NCBI GenBank assembly: GCA_020726205.1
Contig: DYTA01000013.1
Span: 1-15,511, forward strand
Length of the DNA stretch: 15,511 bases
Origin: Nitrosospira multiformis
Lineage (GTDB): Bacteria > Pseudomonadota > Gammaproteobacteria > Burkholderiales > UBA11063
Direction of reading: 5' to 3'
Shown here: positions 1 to 7,031 of the stretch, piece by piece
Layout of the letters: every line of letters begins with the position of its first letter
How positions within the stretch are numbered: position 1 is the stretch's first letter
Notes under the pieces: generated by a model
Told to the model about the DNA's origin: nothing
The model's database searches: none
The model's input: the letters and a program-made list of their open reading frames with translations, nothing else
Position numbers and translations under genes: made by a program

Positions 1-1165
1 TAAGCTATTTAAGTCTAATCAAGCTGGGTTGCTTACTATGGTTAACATGTTCTCTGGTGGTGCTCTTTCTCGCTTTACCATCTTTGCTCTTGGTATTATG
101 CCATATATTTCTGCTTCTATTATCCTTCAGTTATCTTCTGAGGTTTTTCCTTATTTGATGCAATTAAAAAAAGAAGGTGATATGGGTCGTAAAAAAATTA
201 CTCAGTATACGCGTTATGCTACGGTAGTTTTAGCATTAGTACAGAGTTTTGGTATTGCAACGATGCTCTATAAACAGCCGGGTTTAGTTGTTGATACAGA
301 AATTCATTTTTTTGTTACTGCAATTATATGCTTGGTTACAGGAACTATGTTTTTGATGTGGTTAGGTGAACAAATTACTGAGCGTGGTCTTGGTAACGGT
401 GCATCTATGATCATTACAACTGGTATTATTTCTGGAATGCCAAGTGCAATTGGTAAAACATTGTCATTAGCTAATCAAGGCTCAATGTCAATATTTTCAG
501 CAATATTAGTGTTTGCAATTATAGGTTTTGTTACGTATATTGTTGTCTTTGTAGAAAGAGCGCAACGTAAAATTCCAGTTAATTATGCAAAACGTCAAGT
601 TGGTAATAAAATTATGCAAGGGCAAAGTACTCACTTGCCATTGAAGTTAAATATGTCAGGTGTTATACCACCTATTTTTGCTTCGAGTATAATTTTGTTT
701 CCTGCTACTTTACTTGGATGGTTAGGACATGGTAAACTATCGTTCTTGGCTTCGGTTGGTGATGCATTGCATCCTGGTCAGCCAGTTTATATAGTAGTTT
801 ACGCTGCTGCAATTATTTTCTTCTGTTATTTTTATACTGCTTTGACTTTTAATCCAAAAGAAACAGCAGATAATTTGAAGAAAAGTGGTGCATTTATTCC
901 AGGTATCCGTCCTGGTGAGAATACAGCAAGATATATTGAGAAAGTTCTTTTACGCTTGACATTTGGTGGTGCAATATATATTGCAGCTATCTGTTTGTTC
1001 CCTGAATTGCTAATTTTGAAATGGCATGTCCCATTTTATTTTGGCGGAACTTCACTGTTGATCGTTGTTGTTGTAACTATGGATTTCATGACTCAAGTTC
1101 AGTCTCAGATTATGTCTGTGCAATATGAGGGTTTAATGAAAAAAGCTAACTTAAAAGGTTTCTAG
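1..1165 (+). CDS. secY: Protein translocase subunit SecY (5' end outside window)
   Basis: SecY is the channel-forming subunit of the SecYEG translocon in the inner membrane; it moves unfolded preproteins out and inserts membrane proteins. The reading frame is open from base 2 with no start, so about the first 50 residues (cytoplasmic N-terminus, first membrane helix and part of the plug region) lie upstream. The visible 387 residues begin KLFKSNQAG and continue with the family signature [20 protein letters not shown], followed by repeated hydrophobic helices and the cytoplasmic loop containing YAKRQVG, which helps contact SecA and the ribosome. The C-terminus [13 protein letters not shown] is typical of proteobacterial SecY. 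It is the last gene of the spc operon; its stop codon overlaps the ribosome site of infA 8 bases downstream, so the two are surely co-transcribed. Identification is very secure. Confidence 0.98.
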   Translation, partial: KLFKSNQAGLLTMVNMFSGGALSRFTIFALGIMPYISASIILQLSSEVFPYLMQLKKEGDMGRKKITQYTRYATVVLALVQSFGIATMLYKQPGLVVDTEIHFFVTAIICLVTGTMFLMWLGEQITERGLGNGASMIITTGIISGMPSAIGKTLSLANQGSMSIFSAILVFAIIGFVTYIVVFVERAQRKIPVNYAKRQVGNKIMQGQSTHLPLKLNMSGVIPPIFASSIILFPATLLGWLGHGKLSFLASVGDALHPGQPVYIVVYAAAIIFFCYFYTALTFNPKETADNLKKSGAFIPGIRPGENTARYIEKVLLRLTFGGAIYIAAICLFPELLILKWHVPFYFGGTSLLIVVVVTMDFMTQVQSQIMSVQYEGLMKKANLKGF

Positions 1166-1173
1166 GAGTAGTT

Positions 1174-1392
1174 ATGGCTAAAGATGACGTTATTCAGTTT
1201 GAAGGTGAAGTTTTAGAAGCTTTACCAAACACGATGTTTCGTGTAAAATTAGAAAGTGGTCATACGGTTTTGTGCCATATCTCTGGAAAAATGAGAATGA
1301 ATTATATTCGTATTTTACCAGGTGATAAGGTCACTGTCGAAATGACACCATATGATTTAAACAAAGGTCGCATTGTTTTCCGTGCGAAATAA
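1174..1392 (+). CDS. infA: Translation initiation factor IF-1
   Basis: IF-1 binds the A site of the 30S subunit during initiation and assists IF-2 and IF-3 in selecting initiator tRNA. The product is 72 residues, exactly the usual length, and is a single OB-fold (S1-like) domain. It starts [19 protein letters not shown] and contains [27 protein letters not shown] and the end [10 protein letters not shown], all family hallmarks. The ribosome site TAGGAG spans the secY stop codon, indicating tight coupling with secY. Its position between secY and rpmJ is characteristic of betaproteobacteria (and of Firmicutes), whereas in Escherichia coli infA lies elsewhere; this is one of the best taxonomic clues in the window. 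Confidence 0.98.
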   Translation: MAKDDVIQFEGEVLEALPNTMFRVKLESGHTVLCHISGKMRMNYIRILPGDKVTVEMTPYDLNKGRIVFRAK

Positions 1393-1407
1393 ATTTCGAG
1401 GTTTAAA

Positions 1408-1521
1408 ATGAGAGTTCAGCCTTCGGTAAAAAAAATATGTCGTAATTGTAAAATTATTCGTCGCAATGGCATCGTAAGAGTTATTTGCAAAGAAGCAAGA
1501 CATAAACAACGTCAAGGTTAA
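1408..1521 (+). CDS. rpmJ: 50S ribosomal protein L36
   Basis: L36 is the smallest protein of the large ribosomal subunit. The gene is 37 codons long: [19 protein letters not shown] at the start and ARHKQRQG at the end. The zinc-binding (C+) form is present, with Cys11, Cys14, Cys27 and His32 all in place. A ribosome site GAGG lies 6 bases before the ATG. The gene sits 15 bases after infA and 31 bases before rpsM, within the joined spc/alpha cluster. The [15 protein letters not shown] form resembles the neisserial version as I remember it, a weak hint of affiliation. Confidence 0.97.
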   Translation: MRVQPSVKKICRNCKIIRRNGIVRVICKEARHKQRQG

Positions 1522-1552
1522 TTTTTTTATACATTAATTGAAAGGAATTAGA

Positions 1553-1918
1553 ATGGCTCGTATAGCTGGTGTAAACGTTCCTGATAATGCTCATATCGTT
1601 ATCGGTTTACAACATATTTACGGTATTGGTCCTTCTCGCGCAAAATGGATTTGTGAAGCTTCACAAGTCGCTGAGCAAACTAAAGTTAAAGAAGTAGCTC
1701 CTGAAGCTATGGAAGTTATTCGTAACGAAGTTGCTAAGTATACTGTAGAGGGTGATCTGCGCCGCGAAGTTTCAATGAATATCAAGCGTTTAGTGGATTT
1801 GAAGTGTTACCGTGGTCATCGTCACGCTAAAGGTCTTCCTGTTCGTGGTCAACGCACTAAAACTAATGCTCGTACCCGCAAAGGTCCTAGAAAATTAGTT
1901 GCTGGTAAGAAAAAATAG
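1553..1918 (+). CDS. rpsM: 30S ribosomal protein S13
   Basis: S13 sits in the head of the small subunit and contacts 16S rRNA, the P-site tRNA and L5 across the intersubunit bridge. The ATG at 1553 gives the family start [11 protein letters not shown] and a 121-residue product, normal for S13. A longer frame opening at the TTG at 1538 would add five residues that the family lacks and would swallow the ribosome site AAAGGA at 1541-1546, so it is rejected. Visible motifs: [13 protein letters not shown] near residues 19-31, the helix around [14 protein letters not shown], then [20 protein letters not shown] and a lysine-rich tail. It is first in the alpha operon order rpsM, rpsK, rpsD, rpoA, rplQ. 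Only 31 bases separate it from rpmJ. Confidence 0.98.
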   Translation: MARIAGVNVPDNAHIVIGLQHIYGIGPSRAKWICEASQVAEQTKVKEVAPEAMEVIRNEVAKYTVEGDLRREVSMNIKRLVDLKCYRGHRHAKGLPVRGQRTKTNARTRKGPRKLVAGKKK

Positions 1919-1935
1919 ATTTTAAGGATTTTTAA

Positions 1936-2328
1936 ATGAGTAAAGCAAACACAGCTAGAGTTCGCAAAAAAGTTAAAAAGCAAGTAAGTGAAGGTATTTG
2001 TCACGTTCATGCTTCGTTTAACAATACTATCATAACCATCACAGATCGTCAAGGAAATGCTTTATCTTGGGCTACTTCTGGTGGTGCTGGTTTCAAAGGT
2101 TCGCGTAAAAGTACTCCATTTGCTGCCCAAGTAGCGGCAGAAAAAGCTGGTAAAGTTGCCCAAGAATATGGTATTAAATCATTGGATGTTCAAGTACAAG
2201 GGCCTGGTCCAGGTCGTGAATCTTCGATCCGTGCATTAAATGCTTTGGGTATAAAAATTACATCTATTAGTGATGTAACGCCACTTCCGCATAACGGATG
2301 CCGTCCACCAAAAAGACGTAGAGTATAA
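1936..2328 (+). CDS. rpsK: 30S ribosomal protein S11
   Basis: S11 lies on the platform of the 30S subunit near the E site and the Shine-Dalgarno helix. The 130-residue product is of normal length. It has a basic N-terminus ([14 protein letters not shown]), the core [37 protein letters not shown] and the conserved C-terminal half [16 protein letters not shown] followed by [16 protein letters not shown]. Asn117-Gly118 in the [12 protein letters not shown] segment matches the site that is isomerised to isoaspartate in E. coli S11. AAGGA stands before the ATG. It lies 17 bases downstream of rpsM. Confidence 0.98.
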   Translation: MSKANTARVRKKVKKQVSEGICHVHASFNNTIITITDRQGNALSWATSGGAGFKGSRKSTPFAAQVAAEKAGKVAQEYGIKSLDVQVQGPGPGRESSIRALNALGIKITSISDVTPLPHNGCRPPKRRRV

Positions 2329-2346
2329 TTTTAGGAGTAGATTCAC

Positions 2347-2967
2347 ATGGCAAGATACACGGGACCTAGATGCAAATTAATGCGTCGTGAAGGTTTAGAT
2401 CTTTCATTAGTAAGTAGTCGCAAAAGCGCGGATGCAAAATGCAAATTAGCTTCTGCACCTGGTCAACATGGTGCAAAAAATGGTAAATTATCAGATTATG
2501 GCGTTCAATTACGTGAAAAACAAAAAATTCGCCGTATTTATGGTGTTTTAGAACGCCAATTTAGAAAATATTTCGCTGAAGCAGATCGCTGTAAGGGTTC
2601 TACTGGTGAAAATTTATTAAAAATTTTAGAGTCTCGTTTAGATAATGTAGTTTATCGTATGGGGTTTGGTTCTACCCGTGCAGAGTCTCGTCAGCTAGTA
2701 TCACATAAAGCAATTACGGTAAATGGTCAAGCCGTTAATATTCCTTCTTATCAAGTTAAAGCTGGGGATGTTGTTGCTGTGGCTGAAAAATCAAAAAATC
2801 AAGTGCGTATTCTAGAAGCTGTTTCTTTGGCAGAACAAGCTACATTCCCTTCATGGGTTGAGGTTAATTCTAAAAAATTAGAAGGTACTTTTAAATCAGC
2901 TCCTGAAAGAACAGATTTATCTAGTGATATAAACGAACAATTAGTTGTTGAATTCTATTCTAAATAA
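2347..2967 (+). CDS. rpsD: 30S ribosomal protein S4
   Basis: S4 nucleates assembly of the 30S subunit body and, in E. coli, is the translational repressor of the alpha operon. The protein is 206 residues, standard for proteobacteria. It starts [16 protein letters not shown], has [24 protein letters not shown] in the N-terminal domain, and carries an S4 RNA-binding fold around residues 95-160 ([31 protein letters not shown]). Only isolated cysteines (Cys9 and Cys32, plus one near residue 82) are seen, so a zinc-binding N-terminus is unlikely. The ribosome site TAGGAG precedes the ATG. It lies 18 bases after rpsK and 29 bases before rpoA. Whether it represses its own operon here is unknown, because the short rpmJ-rpsM gap leaves little room for the enteric-type leader pseudoknot. 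Confidence 0.98.
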   Translation: MARYTGPRCKLMRREGLDLSLVSSRKSADAKCKLASAPGQHGAKNGKLSDYGVQLREKQKIRRIYGVLERQFRKYFAEADRCKGSTGENLLKILESRLDNVVYRMGFGSTRAESRQLVSHKAITVNGQAVNIPSYQVKAGDVVAVAEKSKNQVRILEAVSLAEQATFPSWVEVNSKKLEGTFKSAPERTDLSSDINEQLVVEFYSK

Positions 2968-2996
2968 TCACTAGTAAGCTAAAGAGGAATTAAAAA

Positions 2997-4010
2997 ATGC
3001 AAGTTTCTAGCAAACAATTACTGAAACCTAAATCAATAACGATTACTCCTTTGGCTACTGATAGTAATGATTGTAAAATTGTTATGGAACCTTTTGAGCG
3101 TGGCTACGGTCACACTCTTGGAAATTCTTTACGCAGAATATTATTGTCTTCTATGGTTGGTACTGCAGTTACTGGAGTTAAAATTGCTGGTGTAACCCAT
3201 GAATACGATGTTATAGATGGCGTAATGGAAGATGTGGTTGATATACTTTTAAACTTAAAAGGCTTAGTGTTCAAATTACACAATAAAGATAGCATCGTTG
3301 TAAAATTACAGCGTAGTGAATCAGGTGTGGTTAGAGGAAAAGATATTGCTCTTACTCATGATTTAGAACTTCTTAATCCAGAGCACGAAATTTGTACTAT
3401 TTCTAAAAATGGTACAATTGATATGGAAATTAAGATTGAAACTGGTCGTGGATATGAAACTGCCGTAACGCGTCGCCAAAATGAAGATACTGTAAGTTCT
3501 GGTTGGATTATGCTTGATGCTACTTTTTCACCAGTTTTACGTGTCGCTTTTAATGTGGTAAATGCGCGTGTTGAGCAAAAAACAGATTTGGATAAATTAG
3601 TTCTTGAAGTGGAGACAAATGGTGTTATCTCTCCTGAAGATGCCATTCGTTCGGCTTCAAAAATTTTAATTGAACAAATGCTAGTTTTTGCTGGTTTAGA
3701 GCATATGCCAAACACAGAAACTCCAGGTTCTAAATTAGTTAAAGTCAAAGAAGAACCTGAAGTAGATCCAGTGTTCTTAGAGCTAGTTGATAACTTAGAG
3801 TTAACTGTACGTAGTGCTAATTGTTTAAAACATTTAGATATTAATTATATTGGTGATTTAGTGCAGAAATCTGAAAACGAATTACTAAAAACACCTAATT
3901 TGGGTAAAAAATCTTTAACAGAAATTAAAGAGTTACTTGAAATTAGGGGGTTACGTTTAGGAATGCCAATAGATAATTGGCCGCCTCAATCAATCAAGAA
4001 GAAAAAATAA
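2997..4010 (+). CDS. rpoA: DNA-directed RNA polymerase subunit alpha
   Basis: Alpha dimerises to nucleate assembly of core RNA polymerase and, through its C-terminal domain, contacts UP elements and activators. The protein is 337 residues. The N-terminal domain (about 1-240) shows the dimerisation motif [20 protein letters not shown] (residues 31-50) and the [15 protein letters not shown] segment. An acidic flexible linker ([10 protein letters not shown]) follows, then the C-terminal domain with [13 protein letters not shown], where Arg272 corresponds to the DNA-contacting Arg265 of E. coli, and the helix-hairpin-helix part [16 protein letters not shown]. It ends in NWPP and a lysine tail. 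The ribosome site AAGAGGAA is strong. Both domains are intact, so promoter UP-element recognition should be normal. Confidence 0.98.
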   Translation: MQVSSKQLLKPKSITITPLATDSNDCKIVMEPFERGYGHTLGNSLRRILLSSMVGTAVTGVKIAGVTHEYDVIDGVMEDVVDILLNLKGLVFKLHNKDSIVVKLQRSESGVVRGKDIALTHDLELLNPEHEICTISKNGTIDMEIKIETGRGYETAVTRRQNEDTVSSGWIMLDATFSPVLRVAFNVVNARVEQKTDLDKLVLEVETNGVISPEDAIRSASKILIEQMLVFAGLEHMPNTETPGSKLVKVKEEPEVDPVFLELVDNLELTVRSANCLKHLDINYIGDLVQKSENELLKTPNLGKKSLTEIKELLEIRGLRLGMPIDNWPPQSIKKKK

Positions 4011-4029
4011 TTTTAAAGGGATGTAGAGC

Positions 4030-4416
4030 ATGAGACATCGTTGTGCACATCGTAAATTGAATCGTACTTCAGCGCATCGCAAGGCTATGTTTAAAAATAT
4101 GGCAGTTGCTTTGTTAAAGCATGAAGCTATTGTTACTACTTTGCCAAAAGCAAAAGAATTACGTAAAGTAGTTGAGCCATTAATTACTTTGGCTAAAACA
4201 CCAACATTAGCAAATCGTCGTTTGGTATTTGACCGTATTAGAGATCGTGAAATGGTTGTAAAATTATTTGACGTTATTGGTCCTCGTTATGCAGAACGTA
4301 ATGGTGGCTATACAAGAGTTCTTAAATATGGTTTCAGACCTGGTGATAATGCACCTCGTGCTTTTATGGAATTGGTAGATCGTCCAGAAGCAACTGAAGC
4401 TGTAGATGCTGAATGA
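4030..4416 (+). CDS. rplQ: 50S ribosomal protein L17
   Basis: L17 binds domain III of 23S rRNA at the surface of the large subunit near the exit tunnel. The 128-residue product begins [24 protein letters not shown] and has the family segments [25 protein letters not shown] and [25 protein letters not shown]. It lies 19 bases after rpoA, closes the alpha operon, and is followed within 20 bases by a strong hairpin terminator. Confidence 0.98.
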   Translation: MRHRCAHRKLNRTSAHRKAMFKNMAVALLKHEAIVTTLPKAKELRKVVEPLITLAKTPTLANRRLVFDRIRDREMVVKLFDVIGPRYAERNGGYTRVLKYGFRPGDNAPRAFMELVDRPEATEAVDAE

Positions 4417-4435
4417 TTAACTATAGCTATTAAAT

Positions 4436-4466
4436 AAAAAAACTAACCTTCTCGGTTAGTTTTTTT
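4436..4466 (+). terminator. Rho-independent terminator of the ribosomal operon
   Basis: Perfect 8-bp stem AACTAACC / GGTTAGTT (4441-4448 and 4454-4461) with loop TTCTC, preceded by an A run and followed by a T run. The flanking A and T runs can extend the stem. It marks the end of the spc/alpha transcription unit and isolates the next gene, which has its own promoter. Confidence 0.92.
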
Positions 4467-4496
4467 ATTTATCTAATCTATTTTTAATTATATTCA

Positions 4497-4505
4497 TGCT
4501 ATAAT
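4497..4505 (+). promoter_or_regulatory. Extended -10 promoter for the membrane protein gene
   Basis: TGCTATAAT is an exact match to the extended -10 consensus TGnTATAAT. The hexamer 17 bases upstream (TCTATT) is a poor -35, which extended -10 promoters tolerate. It lies between the rplQ terminator and the ATG at 4538, giving a leader of about 25-30 bases that contains the ribosome site AAGGATG. Sequence-based prediction only. Confidence 0.65.
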
Positions 4506-4537
4506 TAAACATAAAATATAATTATAAGGATGATTTA

Positions 4538-5629
4538 ATGGTAGATAAGTATTTAAAGTCAAATTGGTTTTTATTTATTCTGCTTATTTTTGTTATTAGT
4601 CGAATTATTATGTATTACCAATTTAGTTTAGCTAATACTTTGATTTTACATGATAAAGGTACTTTTGCAACAAGTATGTGTAAATGGGATTGTAAGTGGT
4701 ATTTAACAATCATAAATAATGGATATGACTCAGCAATTAGAACATCGCCTAAAATTTGGAAGGGTTTAGCTAACTGGGCTTTTTTCCCTTTATATCCAAA
4801 TATTGTAGGTTTTGTGAGTAAAATTACAACAATAACGCCTGTTTTAACAGGTATTATATTAAATCAGCTTTTTATTTTTATTGCGGCTGTTTTCTTTTAT
4901 CGTTTACTGCGTCTAAATTTCAGTGATTTGAATAGTCGTTTTGGTGTTGTATTGTTGGTTTTTTCTCCATTTAGTGTATACTTTGCTTCTTTATATACTG
5001 AAGCATTATATTTAATGCTATCAGTTATTGGTTTTTATTATTTACGAACCAGTCGAGAAATTTTTGGTAGTGTTTTTGGTGGGTTATTATCTGCAACTAG
5101 ACCGGTCGGTATTATGTTTATGGTTCCTGTATTTATTAATTTTATTAGATATAAAAAACCACTAGCTAAAATGATTATTGCATTAGGTATAGTAAGTTTA
5201 GGATTAGTTATCTATATGGTGTTTTTAAAGTACAGGGCAGGTGATTTTTTAGCTTTTCAACACATTCAAAAAGGTTGGGGACGAAAAGGTTGGGACTCAT
5301 CGAATCTTGGTATTCAAATCTGGAATATGATAACAGATTTTCATAATTCGGTTTTATTCTTAATATCTTTTTTATTATCGTGTTATATGATATTAAAAAA
5401 ATATTATGAAGAAGCTTTTTTTAATTTAGCGTGTATTTTACCAGGAGTTATGACTGGTACAATGATGTCTGAAGGTCGTTTTAGCGGAACACTGTTTACT
5501 TTTTATTTTGGCTTTGTAGTTTTGGCTGAAAAATCTTGGACAATTAAAATTGCAGTGTTAGTAATTTCATTTGTATTATATATGTCTTACTATGTATATT
5601 GGGTTGGGCATGCTAATTTTTTAATTTAG
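4538..5629 (+). CDS. PIG-V-like GT-C family membrane mannosyltransferase (putative)
   Basis: Polytopic inner-membrane protein of 363 residues with some nine or ten hydrophobic segments. It resembles the PIG-V/GPI-mannosyltransferase-2-like group of GT-C glycosyltransferases, which use a lipid-linked sugar donor on the outer face of the membrane. Motifs in order: a first helix at about 10-30, then a loop with KWDCKWYLTIINNGYD (residues 49-64), where Asp51 is the likely catalytic base; FFPLYP (82-87); SPFSVYFASLYTEALYLMLS (143-162); and SATRPVG (185-191), equivalent to the family SxxR-x-x-G segment. Donor and acceptor cannot be read from sequence; bacterial homologues are mostly uncharacterised. 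It stands alone between two terminators' worth of core genes, with its own promoter and a ribosome site AAGGATG. Its stop codon is only 3 bases from the tRNA promoter -35 box, and no terminator lies between, so read-through into the tRNA is possible. Family call fairly secure, substrate unknown. Confidence 0.75.
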   Translation: MVDKYLKSNWFLFILLIFVISRIIMYYQFSLANTLILHDKGTFATSMCKWDCKWYLTIINNGYDSAIRTSPKIWKGLANWAFFPLYPNIVGFVSKITTITPVLTGIILNQLFIFIAAVFFYRLLRLNFSDLNSRFGVVLLVFSPFSVYFASLYTEALYLMLSVIGFYYLRTSREIFGSVFGGLLSATRPVGIMFMVPVFINFIRYKKPLAKMIIALGIVSLGLVIYMVFLKYRAGDFLAFQHIQKGWGRKGWDSSNLGIQIWNMITDFHNSVLFLISFLLSCYMILKKYYEEAFFNLACILPGVMTGTMMSEGRFSGTLFTFYFGFVVLAEKSWTIKIAVLVISFVLYMSYYVYWVGHANFLI

Positions 5630-5632
5630 ATG

Positions 5633-5661
5633 TTGACAATTTATATGGTTTCAGTTATAAT
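5633..5661 (+). promoter_or_regulatory. Perfect consensus sigma70 promoter of tRNA-Leu
   Basis: TTGACA (5633-5638) and TATAAT (5656-5661) are separated by exactly 17 bases, a full match to the sigma70 consensus. Transcription should start near 5668, about ten bases before the mature tRNA 5' end at 5678. No such perfect match is seen elsewhere in the window. Confidence 0.92.
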
Positions 5662-5677
5662 AACTACATCATCTTTA

Positions 5678-5764
5678 GCCGGGATGGTGGAATTGGTAGA
5701 CGCGCCGGACTCAAAATCCGGTGCCAGTAATGGCGTGAGGGTTCAAGTCCCTCTTCCGGCACCA
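5678..5764 (+). tRNA. tRNA-Leu, anticodon CAA
   Basis: An 87-base class II tRNA including an encoded CCA end. The acceptor stem GCCGGGA pairs with TTCCGGC (one G-U pair), followed by discriminator A at 5761 and CCA at 5762-5764. The D arm contains TGGTAGACGC. The anticodon stem CCGGA/TCCGG (from 5705) closes the loop CTCAAAA, placing anticodon CAA at 5712-5714, which reads the leucine codon UUG. A long variable arm (GTGCCAGTAATGGCGT region) is as expected for leucine tRNAs. The T arm GAGGGTTCAAGTCCCTC is canonical. It has its own promoter and terminator, so it is an independent single-tRNA unit. Confidence 0.97.
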
Positions 5765-5775
5765 GAAAGTTATAT

Positions 5776-5802
5776 AAAACCTAGCATTATGCTAGGTTTT
5801 TT
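5776..5802 (+). terminator. Rho-independent terminator of tRNA-Leu
   Basis: Perfect 11-bp stem AAAACCTAGCA / TGCTAGGTTTT (5776-5786 and 5790-5800) with a 3-base loop TTA and a T run. It begins 11 bases after the CCA end. Confidence 0.92.
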
Positions 5803-5833
5803 CATTTAAAATAGTTTATGAAAGTTTAGAGTT

Positions 5834-6256
5834 ATGAAGAAAATTTTATTGTCGATGTTATTTATCTCATCTTTATCAACAGTATTTGCTAGTAGTGTTT
5901 ATATTGATGGTAATGTAGGTGTAAATACAGGTAGTAATGACGCTGCGGTTGGTGTAGATGCAGGTTACATGTTTAGTCGTTACTTAGGGTTAGAGGCTGG
6001 AATTACTGGTAGTAATAGTTCTACTATTTGGGATGGTGCTGTTAAGGGCGTGCTACCTTTGGGTTTGGTTGATATATATGGTAAATTAGGCATGGGATTT
6101 GTTAATAACGGAGGATATACTGGATCGGGTTTATTATATGGTGGTGGTGTAGCGTTTCCAATTGCACCAATGTTTCAGTTAAAAGTTGAAGATTATGCGG
6201 TGAGTGGGAATGGTAATCCAAACTTCTTGATGTTTGGTGCACAGTTTTCATTTTAA
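5834..6256 (+). CDS. Small exported outer-membrane beta-barrel-like protein, unknown function
   Basis: A 140-residue protein with a clear Sec signal peptide: MKK, a hydrophobic core through residue 15, and probable cleavage after VFA at residue 19. The mature part (about 120 residues) is glycine-rich with alternating hydrophobic strands, no cysteine, and ends in phenylalanine (GAQFSF), the usual C-terminal signal for the BAM outer-membrane assembly machinery. Visible strand-like pieces include SVYIDGNVGVNTG, LGLEAGITG, VDIYGKLGMGFV and GLLYGGGVAF. This fits a small OmpA/Ail/OmpX-type eight-stranded barrel, but I recognise no specific family. The ribosome site is weak (TTTAGAG before the ATG). 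It starts about 30 bases after the tRNA terminator; only a TAAAAT-like -10 with no clear -35 is visible. Exported barrel is likely; function unknown. Confidence 0.72.
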   Translation: MKKILLSMLFISSLSTVFASSVYIDGNVGVNTGSNDAAVGVDAGYMFSRYLGLEAGITGSNSSTIWDGAVKGVLPLGLVDIYGKLGMGFVNNGGYTGSGLLYGGGVAFPIAPMFQLKVEDYAVSGNGNPNFLMFGAQFSF

Positions 6257-6319
6257 TTAAATTCTTAAATTTAAAAATTATTATGATAGAGCTAGTCTTG
6301 AATGTTTTATGAGGGTAGA

Positions 6320-6979
6320 ATGCGTAATATAATTACAATAGATGGTCCAGCATCTTCAGGCAAAGGTACTGTTGCAAAGATAATTGCAAACCGACTAGGT
6401 TTTTCTTATTTAGAATCAGGGGCTATATATCGAGCATTGGGGCTATGGGTATATAAAAATAAGTTGAGTGATAATGCCTTAAATTCGGAAGTGTTAAATC
6501 TTATTGATAGTTTAAATTTAAAATTTGTAGGAGATCAGGTTCTTCTTAATGGTTCAAATGTTACGTTGCAGTTAAGGGAAGAGTTTATAGGGATGTTAGC
6601 ATCTAAGTATAGTGCAATACCAGATGTTAGAGCTAAGTTATTGCAATTTCAACGTAATTTTGCAGGTAACGATAATTTGGTTACAGATGGTAGAGATATG
6701 GGGAGTATTGTATTTCCTAATGCAAGGCTAAAGATATTTTTAACTGCTAGTGCACATAAAAGAGCAGAAAGAAGATTTAAGCAGTTGCATCAGTTGGATA
6801 AATCTGTTACAATAGAGTCTATTTTGAATGATATTATGGCTAGGGATTTGCAGGACTCCACTCGTGAAGTTGCTCCTCTTAGTTATGATTCATCTTTTTA
6901 TGTGTTGGATAATTCTGAATTAACGATTGATGAAACAATAAATTTTATTTTAAGTCGATATAATTCAGCCACACATTAA
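6320..6979 (+). CDS. cmk: Cytidylate kinase
   Basis: Phosphorylates CMP and dCMP to the diphosphates using ATP in pyrimidine salvage. The chosen start at 6320 follows a GAGGG ribosome site at 6311-6315 and gives 219 residues, near the usual 220-230. The in-frame ATG at 6302 would add six residues and has no ribosome site. Domains: P-loop GPASSGKGT (residues 9-17), the nucleotide-monophosphate motif YLESGAIYRALG (the family more often has YLDTGALYR), TDGRDMGSIVFP, the lid with AERRFKQL, and RDLQDSTREVAPL, which contacts the base and sugar. The S-for-T in ESGAIYR is a mild departure. It precedes rpsA, as in most proteobacteria, 52 bases apart. Confidence 0.95.
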   Translation: MRNIITIDGPASSGKGTVAKIIANRLGFSYLESGAIYRALGLWVYKNKLSDNALNSEVLNLIDSLNLKFVGDQVLLNGSNVTLQLREEFIGMLASKYSAIPDVRAKLLQFQRNFAGNDNLVTDGRDMGSIVFPNARLKIFLTASAHKRAERRFKQLHQLDKSVTIESILNDIMARDLQDSTREVAPLSYDSSFYVLDNSELTIDETINFILSRYNSATH

Positions 6980-7031
6980 TTTTATGGGGACGGCATTAAA
7001 ATAATTTGCTGTTTAATATTAATCTTTTTTA

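Noticed and set aside
1849..2052. A 67-codon - strand frame over the rpsM-rpsK junction.
   Set aside because: It lies opposite two certain ribosomal protein genes and shows no ribosome site or family pattern.
3110..3748. Two - strand frames of 61 and 130 codons within rpoA.
   Set aside because: Antisense shadows of a complete, recognised gene; composition is low in family-like motifs.
6257..6310. AT-rich inverted-repeat-like sequence (AAATTCTTAAATTTAAAAATT) between the barrel gene and cmk.
   Set aside because: Stem is A/T only and imperfect, with no T run in the right place; not supportable as a terminator.
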